Source of the DNA: JBCCFW01 sp039029535 | Lineage (GTDB): Bacteria > Acidobacteriota > JBCCFW01 | NCBI GenBank assembly: GCA_039029535.1 | Contig: JBCCFW010000021.1 | Coordinates: forward strand, 1-64,000 | Reading direction: 5' to 3' | DNA: 64,000 nucleotides | Part shown: in pieces, positions 41,452 through 49,148 of the stretch | How positions within the stretch are numbered: the stretch's first letter is position 1 | Layout: each line of letters begins with the position of its first letter | Translations under genes and position numbers: made by a program | The notes under the pieces: model-generated | The model's input: the letters and a program-made list of their open reading frames with translations, nothing else | Told to the model about the DNA's origin: nothing | The model's database searches: none

Positions 41452-42138
41452 ATGACCTTCCGTGCCTTTCCCAAGGACCTTCTCCGATTCCTGAAGGAGC
41501 TGGAGAAGAACAACGACAAGGCGTGGTTCGACGAGAACCGCAAGCGCTACGAGGAGGTCTACGTCGAGCCGGCGCTCGACCTGGCCGCCGCCCTCTCGGG
41601 CCCGCTCCAGAAGATGTCGCCCCATCTCCAGGCCATCCCGAAGAAGGTTGGCGGCTCGTTGATGCGCATCCACCGCGACGTCCGCTTCTCCAAGGACAAG
41701 ACGCCCTACAACGTCTGGCTCTCCATGCGCTTCCTCCATGACGAAGGCGGCAAGGGCGCCCCGGGCTTCTACCTCCGCATCGACCCGAAGCACCTCCATC
41801 TCGGCGTGGGCATCTGGCATCCCGACAAGCCCGAGCTCGACAAGATCCGCGAGCACCTCCAGGCCGATCCGAAAGCCTGGGTTCGTCTCCGCGACGGCAA
41901 GGCCCTCCGCAAGGCCTTCCCCGACATGGAGGGCGAGAGCCTCAAGCGTCCGCCCAAGGGCATCGATCCCGACCACCCGATCATCGAGGACCTCAAGCGC
42001 AAGGACTTCTGCTTCTTCGGTCGTCGTCCCAGCTCGGTGGTCACCAAGGACGACTTCTTCAAGACGCTCAGCGCCGACTACCGCAGCGCCGCGAAGTTCC
42101 TCGAGCACCTCTGCCGGGGTCTCGACCTGTCCTGGTGA
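41452..42138 (+). CDS. DUF2461 (TIGR02453) family protein
   Basis: A 228-residue soluble protein. The family pattern is clear: FPKDLLRFLKELEKNNDKAW, WFDENRKRYEE, GGSLMRIHRDVRFSKDKTPY and GFYLRIDPKHLHLGVGI. The function is unknown across bacteria and fungi. ATG 41452 starts it. Its stop is 13 bases from the stop of the convergent CRTAC1 gene, with a hairpin covering both. Confidence 0.92.
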   Translation: MTFRAFPKDLLRFLKELEKNNDKAWFDENRKRYEEVYVEPALDLAAALSGPLQKMSPHLQAIPKKVGGSLMRIHRDVRFSKDKTPYNVWLSMRFLHDEGGKGAPGFYLRIDPKHLHLGVGIWHPDKPELDKIREHLQADPKAWVRLRDGKALRKAFPDMEGESLKRPPKGIDPDHPIIEDLKRKDFCFFGRRPSSVVTKDDFFKTLSADYRSAAKFLEHLCRGLDLSW

Positions 42139-42167
42139 GCCTGGCTCGTTCTCAGGGAGCCCTCACC
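42134..42167. terminator. Two-part hairpin between convergent genes
   Basis: GGTGAG...CTCACC (42134-42139, 42162-42167) encloses GGCTC...GAGCC (42143-42147, 42157-42161). The structure contains both stop codons and can form in either transcript. It is a plausible bidirectional terminator without a T-run. Confidence 0.45.
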
Positions 42168-44866
42168 GACCTCGACCACGGCGTCCAGGGCTCGCCCTCG
42201 CGGACGAACACCCTGGCGTCGATGGGGACGTCCTCGAAGACCTGCTCCTGACCGCTGGGCCAGTGGATCCGCAGCCGGTCGACCTTCGCGATCCGACCGA
42301 GACCGAACTCCACCGTCGGGGAGCTCGAGCTCCCAAAGCCCTCTCCGGCCTTGACCTCACGGAGGAAGCGACGACCGCCGGCCTCCACCAGGAGCCGCGC
42401 GTCGATGGCGTCGCGGTTGCTCTCGACGCCCTCCAGGTCGACGTGCAGCCAGTGCGCGCCACTGTCGAGGTCGTTGCGATAGAGGTGGTTCGGCCACAGG
42501 TCGCCGTGGTCGAAACCACCTTCGGGCGCGTAGATCTCGAGGTCACCGTCCTCGTCGACGTCGACGAAGGTCACCCCATGTCCCTTGCCGAGTGAGCCGA
42601 GCCCCGAGCCGAAAGTGAGGTCGGTGAAGGTGCCGTCACCGTCGTTGCGGAAGTAGCGGTCCGGCTCGAGGCGGCTGGTCTTGGGGTCGCCGGTGCCGAA
42701 GTACACGTCGACGTCACCGTCGTTGTCGAGGTCGGCGACCCCTGCCCCCATGATCCCGGCCGGCCGGCCGATCCCCGAGAACTCCGTCACGTCGGTGAAG
42801 AAGCCGCCGTCGTTGCGATAGAGACGCGGCGCGGCCCGCTGACCCTCGCGATGGAGCTTCGGCGTGCGCTCGTAGAGCTGGGTGTAGCTCAGCACCACCG
42901 CCGACCAGGGAGCGAGCGCGGTCTTGAGCAGGTCGGGATCGCCATCGCCGTCGTGATCGAAGAAGAAGGCGACGTAGCCGGTGGTGATCGCGTCGGCGCC
43001 CGCCACGCCGCTGCGTTGGGCGACCTCCTCGAAGGTCCCGTCACCCTGATTGCGGTAGAGCCGGTTGCGGGTCATGAAGCCCGAGACGAACAGGTCGGGC
43101 CAGCCATCCTGGTCGTAGTCACCCACGGCCGAGCCGATGGTTCGCGTGCCCGGTGCCTCCTGGAGACCGGCCAGGATCGTCACGTTCTCGAAGCGACCGT
43201 CCTCGCGGTTGCGGTAGAGCCGGTTCGTGTCACCGGCCAGGGTGATGCCGTTGGCGAGGTAGAGATCGACGCGGCCGTCGCGGTCGTAGTCGAGCCAGCT
43301 CTGGACGAAGGACGAGCCAGCGTCGCCGAGGCCGACCTCGTCGGTGACGCCGACGAAGCGGCCGTTGCCCGCGTTCCGGTAGAGCGAGTTGCGTGACGGG
43401 CCGTTCCAGCCGTCGCGCCCGATCGAGAGGTCGGGCCAGCCGTCGTTGTCGTAGTCGACGAACACCGCGCTGAACCCGGACTGCACGTGGAACAGGCCGG
43501 CTTCCTGCGAGACGTCGGTGAAGCGGCCTCCGTCGTTGCGGTAGAGCACGCCGTAGCTGTTGCAGCCGGCCGCGAAGAGATCGAAGTCGCCATCCCGGTC
43601 GTAGTCGGCCCAGGCCGAGGGACCGGCACCGTCCAGCTTGTCGACGCCGAGCTCCGGCGCGACGTCGACGAAGCGAGCGTCGTTGGCGGTGGGCTCGACC
43701 TGCATCTCCGCCCGCAACGGGAACGGGTACTCGCGTCGACCGGGGGACACCTCGGCCGCCTCCTGCGCCACGTGGAGCAGCCAGTGACGACCGAACGACG
43801 TCGAGCTGTTGAAGTCGTCGTCGGCCAGGGCCTTCGAATGCAGCTCGACGGCTTCATCGAGACGCCCCTGCTTGTAGCGCGACAGGCCCTGACGACTCAG
43901 CAGGGCGCGTCGCTGCTCGCCGTCGATCCCCGGCAGCTCGAGCAGCACCTGACTCCGTGCCACGGCCTCGTCGTGATCGCCCATCCGCTGCGCGACGTCG
44001 GCGAGACGATCGAGCAACTCACGCCCCAGCTCGCTTCGAGGATCGAGCTGATCGAAGGCGCGCTCCACGTGCGATTGAACGATGTCGAGCATGAGCTTCG
44101 AGCTCATCGGCGGCAGGTCGTCCTCCGACTCACGCTCGACACGGACCTCGCCCTCGATGAGCGTGGCAACGTACCAGGCACGCAGGTAGGCCAGGTCGGG
44201 CTTCTCCGCGAAAAGGCGCTCGAAGAGCTCCACCGACTGGTCCGGGGCGTACTCCCCGGCGCGCAGGAGCTGGAAGGCCGCGCGATGGACACGGTCCACC
44301 TCGCTCCGCGGCGAGTGGAGCCCCCGCCCCTTCGACGTCAGGCTCTTGCCGCTGTTGCCGGCGCTGCGCTCCTCACGCTCACGCAGCTCGACCTGGCTCA
44401 GACGTCCGAGCAGGTTGATCAGGGCCTCCGCCTGCTCGTCACGGGTGGCCGCGTCACCGCTGCTCTCGGCGAGCTCCAGGAGCAGGCGACGGGTCTTCAC
44501 GCTCGCCGGGCGCTTCTTGAGGCTGCTGCGGAGCAAGCTCGTCGCTGCCGCCACCGCATCGGGACCCGTCTCCGCCAGCGTGAGCCGCGCGAGCTGGAAC
44601 AGCACTTCGGGATGCTCGGGTTCTCCGGCCGCACAGCTCTCGAGCTGAGCGCGAGCTCCCGGCAGGCGACCGCGACGCAGCTGCTCGACCCCCAGTCGGA
44701 GCCGCCGCGTCAGCTCGTCACCAGTCGCCGGCGGGAGGGGGCGCACGATCTCGTCGTCGCTCGTTCCCCCTGACGTGCTCCCGCCCCCACAGCTCGCGAG
44801 GAGGAGGGACGAGATCAGGAGCGTGATCGCGACGAGGCGGATGGACGACGGCTCAGCTCGGCTCAT
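42152..44866 (-). CDS. CRTAC1/ASPIC-UnbV lipoprotein with TPR and FG-GAP repeats
   Basis: A 904-residue lipoprotein. Signal with lipobox LLLASCGGG at residues about 20-28. Residues about 45-400 are helical TPR-like repeats. Residues about 430-800 hold seven or eight FG-GAP/VCBS repeats with calcium-type loops (YDRDGDFDLF, YDNDGWPDL, DQDGWPDL, DNDGDVDVY). The end is an ASPIC/UnbV domain (RDAIDARLLVEAGGRRFLRE, IHWPSGQEQ). ATG 44866 overlaps the ATPase stop by 14 bases. It is the last gene of a four-gene operon with an ABC transporter, so it may be a periplasmic or surface partner of that transporter. The family is widespread in Planctomycetes and Acidobacteria; function is unclear. Confidence 0.87.
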   Translation of the reverse strand: MSRAEPSSIRLVAITLLISSLLLASCGGGSTSGGTSDDEIVRPLPPATGDELTRRLRLGVEQLRRGRLPGARAQLESCAAGEPEHPEVLFQLARLTLAETGPDAVAAATSLLRSSLKKRPASVKTRRLLLELAESSGDAATRDEQAEALINLLGRLSQVELREREERSAGNSGKSLTSKGRGLHSPRSEVDRVHRAAFQLLRAGEYAPDQSVELFERLFAEKPDLAYLRAWYVATLIEGEVRVERESEDDLPPMSSKLMLDIVQSHVERAFDQLDPRSELGRELLDRLADVAQRMGDHDEAVARSQVLLELPGIDGEQRRALLSRQGLSRYKQGRLDEAVELHSKALADDDFNSSTSFGRHWLLHVAQEAAEVSPGRREYPFPLRAEMQVEPTANDARFVDVAPELGVDKLDGAGPSAWADYDRDGDFDLFAAGCNSYGVLYRNDGGRFTDVSQEAGLFHVQSGFSAVFVDYDNDGWPDLSIGRDGWNGPSRNSLYRNAGNGRFVGVTDEVGLGDAGSSFVQSWLDYDRDGRVDLYLANGITLAGDTNRLYRNREDGRFENVTILAGLQEAPGTRTIGSAVGDYDQDGWPDLFVSGFMTRNRLYRNQGDGTFEEVAQRSGVAGADAITTGYVAFFFDHDGDGDPDLLKTALAPWSAVVLSYTQLYERTPKLHREGQRAAPRLYRNDGGFFTDVTEFSGIGRPAGIMGAGVADLDNDGDVDVYFGTGDPKTSRLEPDRYFRNDGDGTFTDLTFGSGLGSLGKGHGVTFVDVDEDGDLEIYAPEGGFDHGDLWPNHLYRNDLDSGAHWLHVDLEGVESNRDAIDARLLVEAGGRRFLREVKAGEGFGSSSSPTVEFGLGRIAKVDRLRIHWPSGQEQVFEDVPIDARVFVREGEPWTPWSRSVRAP

Positions 44867-45527
44867 GGTCCGCGATCCTGCCAGCATGCAGGCGGACCGT
44901 GCGATCGGCGGCCTCGGACCGGGTCGCGTCATGGGTGGCGACGACCATCGTGAGCCCCCGCTCCCGGTGGAGCTCTCGAAGCAGGTCCCAGAGCGCATCG
45001 GCGTTGCGCTGATCGAGGTTGGCGGTGGGCTCGTCGGCGAGGAGCACCTCGGGTTCCGTCGCCAGCGCGCGGGCCAACGCGACCCGCTGCATCTCACCGC
45101 GGGAGAGCGCGTCGGGTCGATGGCCACCCCGCTCGGCCAGGCCGACCCGGTCCAGCAGCTCACGGGCCGCGGCCTCGTCGACGCGAGGTCCGAAGAGCCC
45201 ACCGAGCTGGAGGTTCTCGAGCGCGGTCAGCGCGCGGAGGAGCAGGAAGTCCTGGAAGACGAAGCCGAGCCGCTCACGACGCAGTCGGGTCAGCGCCTCG
45301 TCGTCGAGCTCGTCGACGCTCACCCCATCCCAGGAAACACGACCCGAGCTCGGTCGATCGAGGGCGCCGAGCAGCGAGAGCAGCGTCGACTTGCCCGAGC
45401 CGGACTCGCCCGTGACCACGAGGAGCTCACCTTCCTCGACGGTGAGGTCGATCCCGTCCAGGGCTCGCACGCGATGCGGCGCGCGACCCAGCTCCTTCTC
45501 GACCGCCGCGAGCTCGATCAGCCCCAT
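44853..45527 (-). CDS. ABC transporter ATPase (LolD/MacB type)
   Basis: A 224-residue ATPase. Walker A TGESGSGKSTLL near residues 38-49, signature LSRGEMQRVALARAL near 139-153 (LSRGE in place of LSGGQ, as often in this group), Walker B LLADEPTANLD and the H-loop ATHD are present. Length and motifs fit the LolD/MacB/FtsE group. ATG 45527 overlaps the permease gene by ten bases. It pairs with the FtsX-type permease at 45518-46693. Confidence 0.92.
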   Translation of the reverse strand: MGLIELAAVEKELGRAPHRVRALDGIDLTVEEGELLVVTGESGSGKSTLLSLLGALDRPSSGRVSWDGVSVDELDDEALTRLRRERLGFVFQDFLLLRALTALENLQLGGLFGPRVDEAAARELLDRVGLAERGGHRPDALSRGEMQRVALARALATEPEVLLADEPTANLDQRNADALWDLLRELHRERGLTMVVATHDATRSEAADRTVRLHAGRIADHEPS

Positions 45528-46693
45528 GCCGCGGCTCCCCGGATCGTCCGGAGCGGCGAGACCCGCGACGACCGCCACGCCGGCCAGGCTCCCGCCAGCA
45601 GGCAGAGCACCACGACCAACAGCACGCCGCCGAGGATGAGATCCGGCTCGAAGACGAGCACGGGCCCGGCCGGCACGAAGCTCAGGCTCGCACGCAGGAA
45701 GCCCTCGACCGCTCCTCTCGCCAGGACGCTCAGGAGCACGCCGACACCGGCTCCGGCGAGACTCAACAGCAGCGACTCCATCCAGGCCAGGCGGAACAAG
45801 GTGCCGGCCGGGCAGCCCATCGCCCGCAACACGCCCATCTCCTCCCGACGCTCCGCCGCCGAGAGCAAGGCGACGTTGAGCACTCCGAGCAAGGCGACGA
45901 CGAGACAGAGGAAGCCGAAGGCCGTGAGCAGGGTGCGCACCCCCGCGAGCACCTGAAGGATGGCCGACTGCACCTGCGAGAGCCGGACGACCTGCACCGA
46001 CGGCAGGTCGTGAAGACGATCGACCAGCGTCGCGGCCTGTTCCGGGTCCTTCAACTGCAAGCCCATGCCCGTGAGCTGATCGAGTCGGTCGAAGATCGTC
46101 TGGGCGGTGAGCAAGGGCAGGAAGATCGTGCCGTCGTCTTGGGTGCCGAGCTGGTCGAGCACGCCCCGCACGACGAAGGGCCGACCGAGCACGGTCAGCT
46201 CGTCACCGATGACGACGTCGCGGTACTCGGCGACGTTGTAGCCCAGCACGACCTCCTCGGCCGTCTCCGAGCTGAACCAGCCGCCCTCCTGGAAGACCAC
46301 CGACGGCTTGAGTCGGAGGAACTCGGCGTCGATGCCGACGTGGAGCTGCGTCGCTCCGGTCTCGGGTGCCGGGAGCGCCTGCATGAAGAAGCGCGTCGAC
46401 GCGGCCACCTCCGGCAGCGACGCGATGCGCTCGGCCATCTCCGACTGGATGTACATGGGGATGGAGCCACCGCGGAGGATGAGCGTGGCCGCCTCGTGAG
46501 GGCAGCCCTTGCCCGTCACCAGCACCTGATACCCCATCGTCTCGATGTTGCGCTGGAGCGAGCGCTCGTAGCCCCGCTGGAAGGCGAGCGTGCTGAGGGT
46601 CAGCGCCGTCGCCAACGCCACCGCCAGGACGGTCAGCGTCGACCTCGTCGCGTGAAAGCGAAGGTTCGCGAAGGCGAGCCGCCAACCGGTCAT
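45518..46693 (-). CDS. FtsX/MacB-type ABC transporter permease
   Basis: A 391-residue membrane protein. One transmembrane helix near residues 17-39, a periplasmic domain of about 200 residues (MacB-PCD-like), then three helices near 255-282, 305-330 and 350-375. RREEMGVLRAMGCPAGTLFR near 285-304 is the FtsX coupling motif. Such permeases extract lipoproteins or drive efflux by mechanotransmission and do not form a channel. It is preceded by a lipoprotein gene with a four-base overlap and followed by its ATPase. Confidence 0.9.
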   Translation of the reverse strand: MTGWRLAFANLRFHATRSTLTVLAVALATALTLSTLAFQRGYERSLQRNIETMGYQVLVTGKGCPHEAATLILRGGSIPMYIQSEMAERIASLPEVAASTRFFMQALPAPETGATQLHVGIDAEFLRLKPSVVFQEGGWFSSETAEEVVLGYNVAEYRDVVIGDELTVLGRPFVVRGVLDQLGTQDDGTIFLPLLTAQTIFDRLDQLTGMGLQLKDPEQAATLVDRLHDLPSVQVVRLSQVQSAILQVLAGVRTLLTAFGFLCLVVALLGVLNVALLSAAERREEMGVLRAMGCPAGTLFRLAWMESLLLSLAGAGVGVLLSVLARGAVEGFLRASLSFVPAGPVLVFEPDLILGGVLLVVVLCLLAGAWPAWRSSRVSPLRTIRGAAAWG

Positions 46694-47148
46694 GGGAGCA
46701 CCTGCAGGCCGACGGCGTGCAAGGCGAGGTCAGGGCCGTCGCGAACCAGGCGCCCGGTCAGGGCGACCTGCTCACCGATCAACCCGCGGGTCACGGTGAA
46801 ATCGGCGGAGGGCTTCAGGTCGACGTGGAGCTGACGAAACGAAGCGGCCTCATCGCCAGCCGGCGCCGCACCGAGTGAATCGAGAGTCAGCCAGCACCCC
46901 GCGCTGCGGCAGACCTCACCCACGCGTCCACGCAGGACGACCCGTTCGACGCTCTCTCCGTCCACGAGCTCGGGCAGCTCGGACAGCGGAAGCGCTTCGG
47001 CCGTCGCGACCGGGGCCCCGAGCCGGGTCGGCGTCGACGCACAGCCCAGCGTGAGGACGACGGCCAGGCACGAAGAGAGCACGCTCCCTCTCGGTCGTGA
47101 CCGCCGAGTGAGCTGCCGACCCTCCTCGTGTTCGCGCGACGTCGTCAT
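46690..47148 (-). CDS. DUF4920-like lipoprotein
   Basis: A 152-residue lipoprotein with lipobox VLTLGCAS near residue 37. The mature part holds VVLRGRVGEVCRSAGCWLTLDS, which matches the V-x-G-x-V-x-x-VC-x-x-x-GCW core of DUF4920 proteins; the fold is probably an OB barrel, and the Cys pair may bind metal. It is the first gene of the operon with the ABC permease, ATPase and CRTAC1 lipoprotein (four-base ATGA overlap). The role is unknown; metal handling is a guess from the Cys residues. Confidence 0.65.
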   Translation of the reverse strand: MTTSREHEEGRQLTRRSRPRGSVLSSCLAVVLTLGCASTPTRLGAPVATAEALPLSELPELVDGESVERVVLRGRVGEVCRSAGCWLTLDSLGAAPAGDEAASFRQLHVDLKPSADFTVTRGLIGEQVALTGRLVRDGPDLALHAVGLQVLP

Positions 47149-47276
47149 GGTGCGGAGCGACGTCGAGCCCGTTCACGGCAGCGTCGCGTGAGCAGACCGT
47201 GCCGCTCCGCGACCGCTGGCGCAAGCCCCGCGCGCCGGGCGAGCCCCTCGCCCCGCCCCGACGCGCGGAATCGTCT

Positions 47277-48884
47277 TCAGTCGCGTTCGACGACGACGTC
47301 ACCCTCGACGAGAGCCCCCGCCTGCCGGTGCACGACGGCACCGTCCGGCGCGCGCACCACCAGCTCGACCACGTCACCACGGTCGAGCCGCCGCTCGTCG
47401 AGAGTCAGCTCGACGCGGTGCAGGCCACGACCGTTCCACGCCCCGTGCCCACGAAGAACGAGGAGCCCAGGCGTGCGCGGCGACACGAGGACCGAGTCGA
47501 GCATGGCGACCAGTCGGTGGTGCTCGGGCTCAGCGAGAGTCGGTCCCCGACGCGAAGTCCCTCGGACCACGCCGACGCCCTCGAGCTGCCGACGGCTCGA
47601 CCGCGTCGGAAGCTCCAGCGCGGCCTCGAGCGGCGCGCGGTAGTCGAGACGCCCCCACGCCATCGCGGCACCGAAAGCGGTCACGTCCACGTCGAGCTCG
47701 GCACCGCCGGCCAAGGTGCCACGACCGCCGAGACCGGCGAGCTCACCGGCCGCGGCGAGGGCGGGAGCACAGGTGATCCCCGTGACCGCCCCACTGCCGA
47801 CCAGCGTGACCTCCATCGTCGTGACGCCGGCCGAGGGACAGGCAACGTCCTGCCAGCCGTTGTCGTCGCTCGCCGGCAGGGGCTCCACGCAGAGCACCGC
47901 ACCGTCGGCGTCGAGGGTCGTGACGAAACCGCCCTCCTCGTCGACGTCGAGCACGCCGACGGAGGCGAAGTCGACGGGCACGTCCCAGGTGAAGGTCAGG
48001 GTGCCGCCGTTGCGGTCATCGTCGCGGACGCAGTCGCTGTCCATCTCGCGGAGGATGAGCACCTGTCCCTGCGCGAGGTCGTTGCCGGGGCCCGGACCGG
48101 GGGTCGTCAGGTCGGCGTCATCACAGCCAGGCGCGTCGGAGTCGAACAGGATCGCCGGCCCAGGAGACCCGACCACCGTGAACCCGGCTCCGGGGAAGAC
48201 CACGTCGGCCTCTCCCGCGGCGTCGGCGCCGCCCTCGAAGCCGTCGGCATCACAGGAGCCGCCGGAGACGCTGAGGGTCGCGGAAAACATCACGCCCGAA
48301 GCGATGAAGAAGCGGTCGCGCTGGTAGACGTAGAGCGTGTTCGTGCCGGTGACGAGGAGATCCTCGATCCCGTCGAGGGAGGCCGTGCTCTCCTCGGTGA
48401 AGCCACCGAGAAGGAACTCCTCGGGAAGCGGCGCACCGTTGAGGAAGACGCCGACCTGGTTGGCACCGACCCCCGGGCCGAGAAGCGAGTCGCCGAGCTG
48501 GTCGTCGGTGGCCCAGCAGAAGTCGATGGACGCCGCGGCGATCGGTGTCGTCGTGACCTCGAAGTCGACGGCGTAGAGCACCGTCTGCGGTCGAGTGGTC
48601 GGCATCGAGTTGATCCACAGCGACTCGGGGTCGCACTCGAGCTGCGGGATCCAGGCCGAGTTGCGGGTGATCGTGAAGGCGGCGTCACCGGTGCGGGCGG
48701 CGGCGAAGTCGGCCTCCGAGAAGGGGTCGTTCCGGAGCGGCCGGCCGGCCGCCCCCGTGAGGAAGTGGGCGGGATTCACGCCGCTCCTCAAGACGATGGT
48801 CTCGTCGGCACGGACGGCCGTCGGAGCAAGGAGAAGGCAGGTGAGCAGGCAGGTAGCGAACGATGAGCTCGATCGATGAGTCAT
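47277..48884 (-). CDS. Secreted beta-rich protein of unknown function
   Basis: A 535-residue protein. A signal peptide (SFATCLLTCLLLAPTAVRA) is cleaved near residue 26. The mature protein has a Pro-, Gly- and acid-rich beta composition. Part one (about 30-220) speaks of a lectin-like or jelly-roll shape (FLNGAPLPEEFLLGGF; TNTLYVYQRDRFF); part two (about 225-400) resembles discoidal calcium-loop modules (GFEGGADAAGEADV, DMDSDC-type acid clusters). The last 60 residues are a strand-rich end domain. No membrane anchor or sorting signal. ATG 48884 has a GAGGG site. I do not recognise a family. Confidence 0.7.
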   Translation of the reverse strand: MTHRSSSSFATCLLTCLLLAPTAVRADETIVLRSGVNPAHFLTGAAGRPLRNDPFSEADFAAARTGDAAFTITRNSAWIPQLECDPESLWINSMPTTRPQTVLYAVDFEVTTTPIAAASIDFCWATDDQLGDSLLGPGVGANQVGVFLNGAPLPEEFLLGGFTEESTASLDGIEDLLVTGTNTLYVYQRDRFFIASGVMFSATLSVSGGSCDADGFEGGADAAGEADVVFPGAGFTVVGSPGPAILFDSDAPGCDDADLTTPGPGPGNDLAQGQVLILREMDSDCVRDDDRNGGTLTFTWDVPVDFASVGVLDVDEEGGFVTTLDADGAVLCVEPLPASDDNGWQDVACPSAGVTTMEVTLVGSGAVTGITCAPALAAAGELAGLGGRGTLAGGAELDVDVTAFGAAMAWGRLDYRAPLEAALELPTRSSRRQLEGVGVVRGTSRRGPTLAEPEHHRLVAMLDSVLVSPRTPGLLVLRGHGAWNGRGLHRVELTLDERRLDRGDVVELVVRAPDGAVVHRQAGALVEGDVVVERD

Positions 48885-49148
48885 GGTCGAGGCCCTCGGA
48901 AAAAGAAGTGGGAAAAGGGACGAGGCCTGGGCCAGGACACGCATCGCCCCCCACCCAGCGACCTCCCCGTTCTCAACCCGGCGGCGGCGGGAAGCTGACA
49001 ACTCGGCCTCGCAATGGCCCGACCGACCGGGATCCGGTCCCCACGCTCGGTCCCCCATCCGGTAAGATTTCCGTCCTTTCGCAGCGGATTCTCGGCCCCC
49101 CGTTCCCTCCCTCCCGGGCCGCCCACTAGCAACCGGAGTTCTCCCCAC
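48885..49148. other. Divergent region before ppdK
   Basis: 264 bases between the minus-strand secreted protein gene and plus-strand ppdK. TAAGAT at 49063-49068 is the best -10-like sequence for ppdK but lacks a good -35. GGAG at 49135-49138 is the ppdK ribosome site. No gene is seen. Confidence 0.4.

Noticed and set aside
42152..47148. Idea that this operon is a nitrous-oxide (nos) accessory cluster
   Set aside because: The permease is FtsX/MacB type, not NosY type, and no NosD, NosL or NosZ features were seen.
47199..48866. 555-residue plus-strand frame
   Set aside because: Antisense to a gene with signal peptide and ribosome site; composition typical of a shadow frame.
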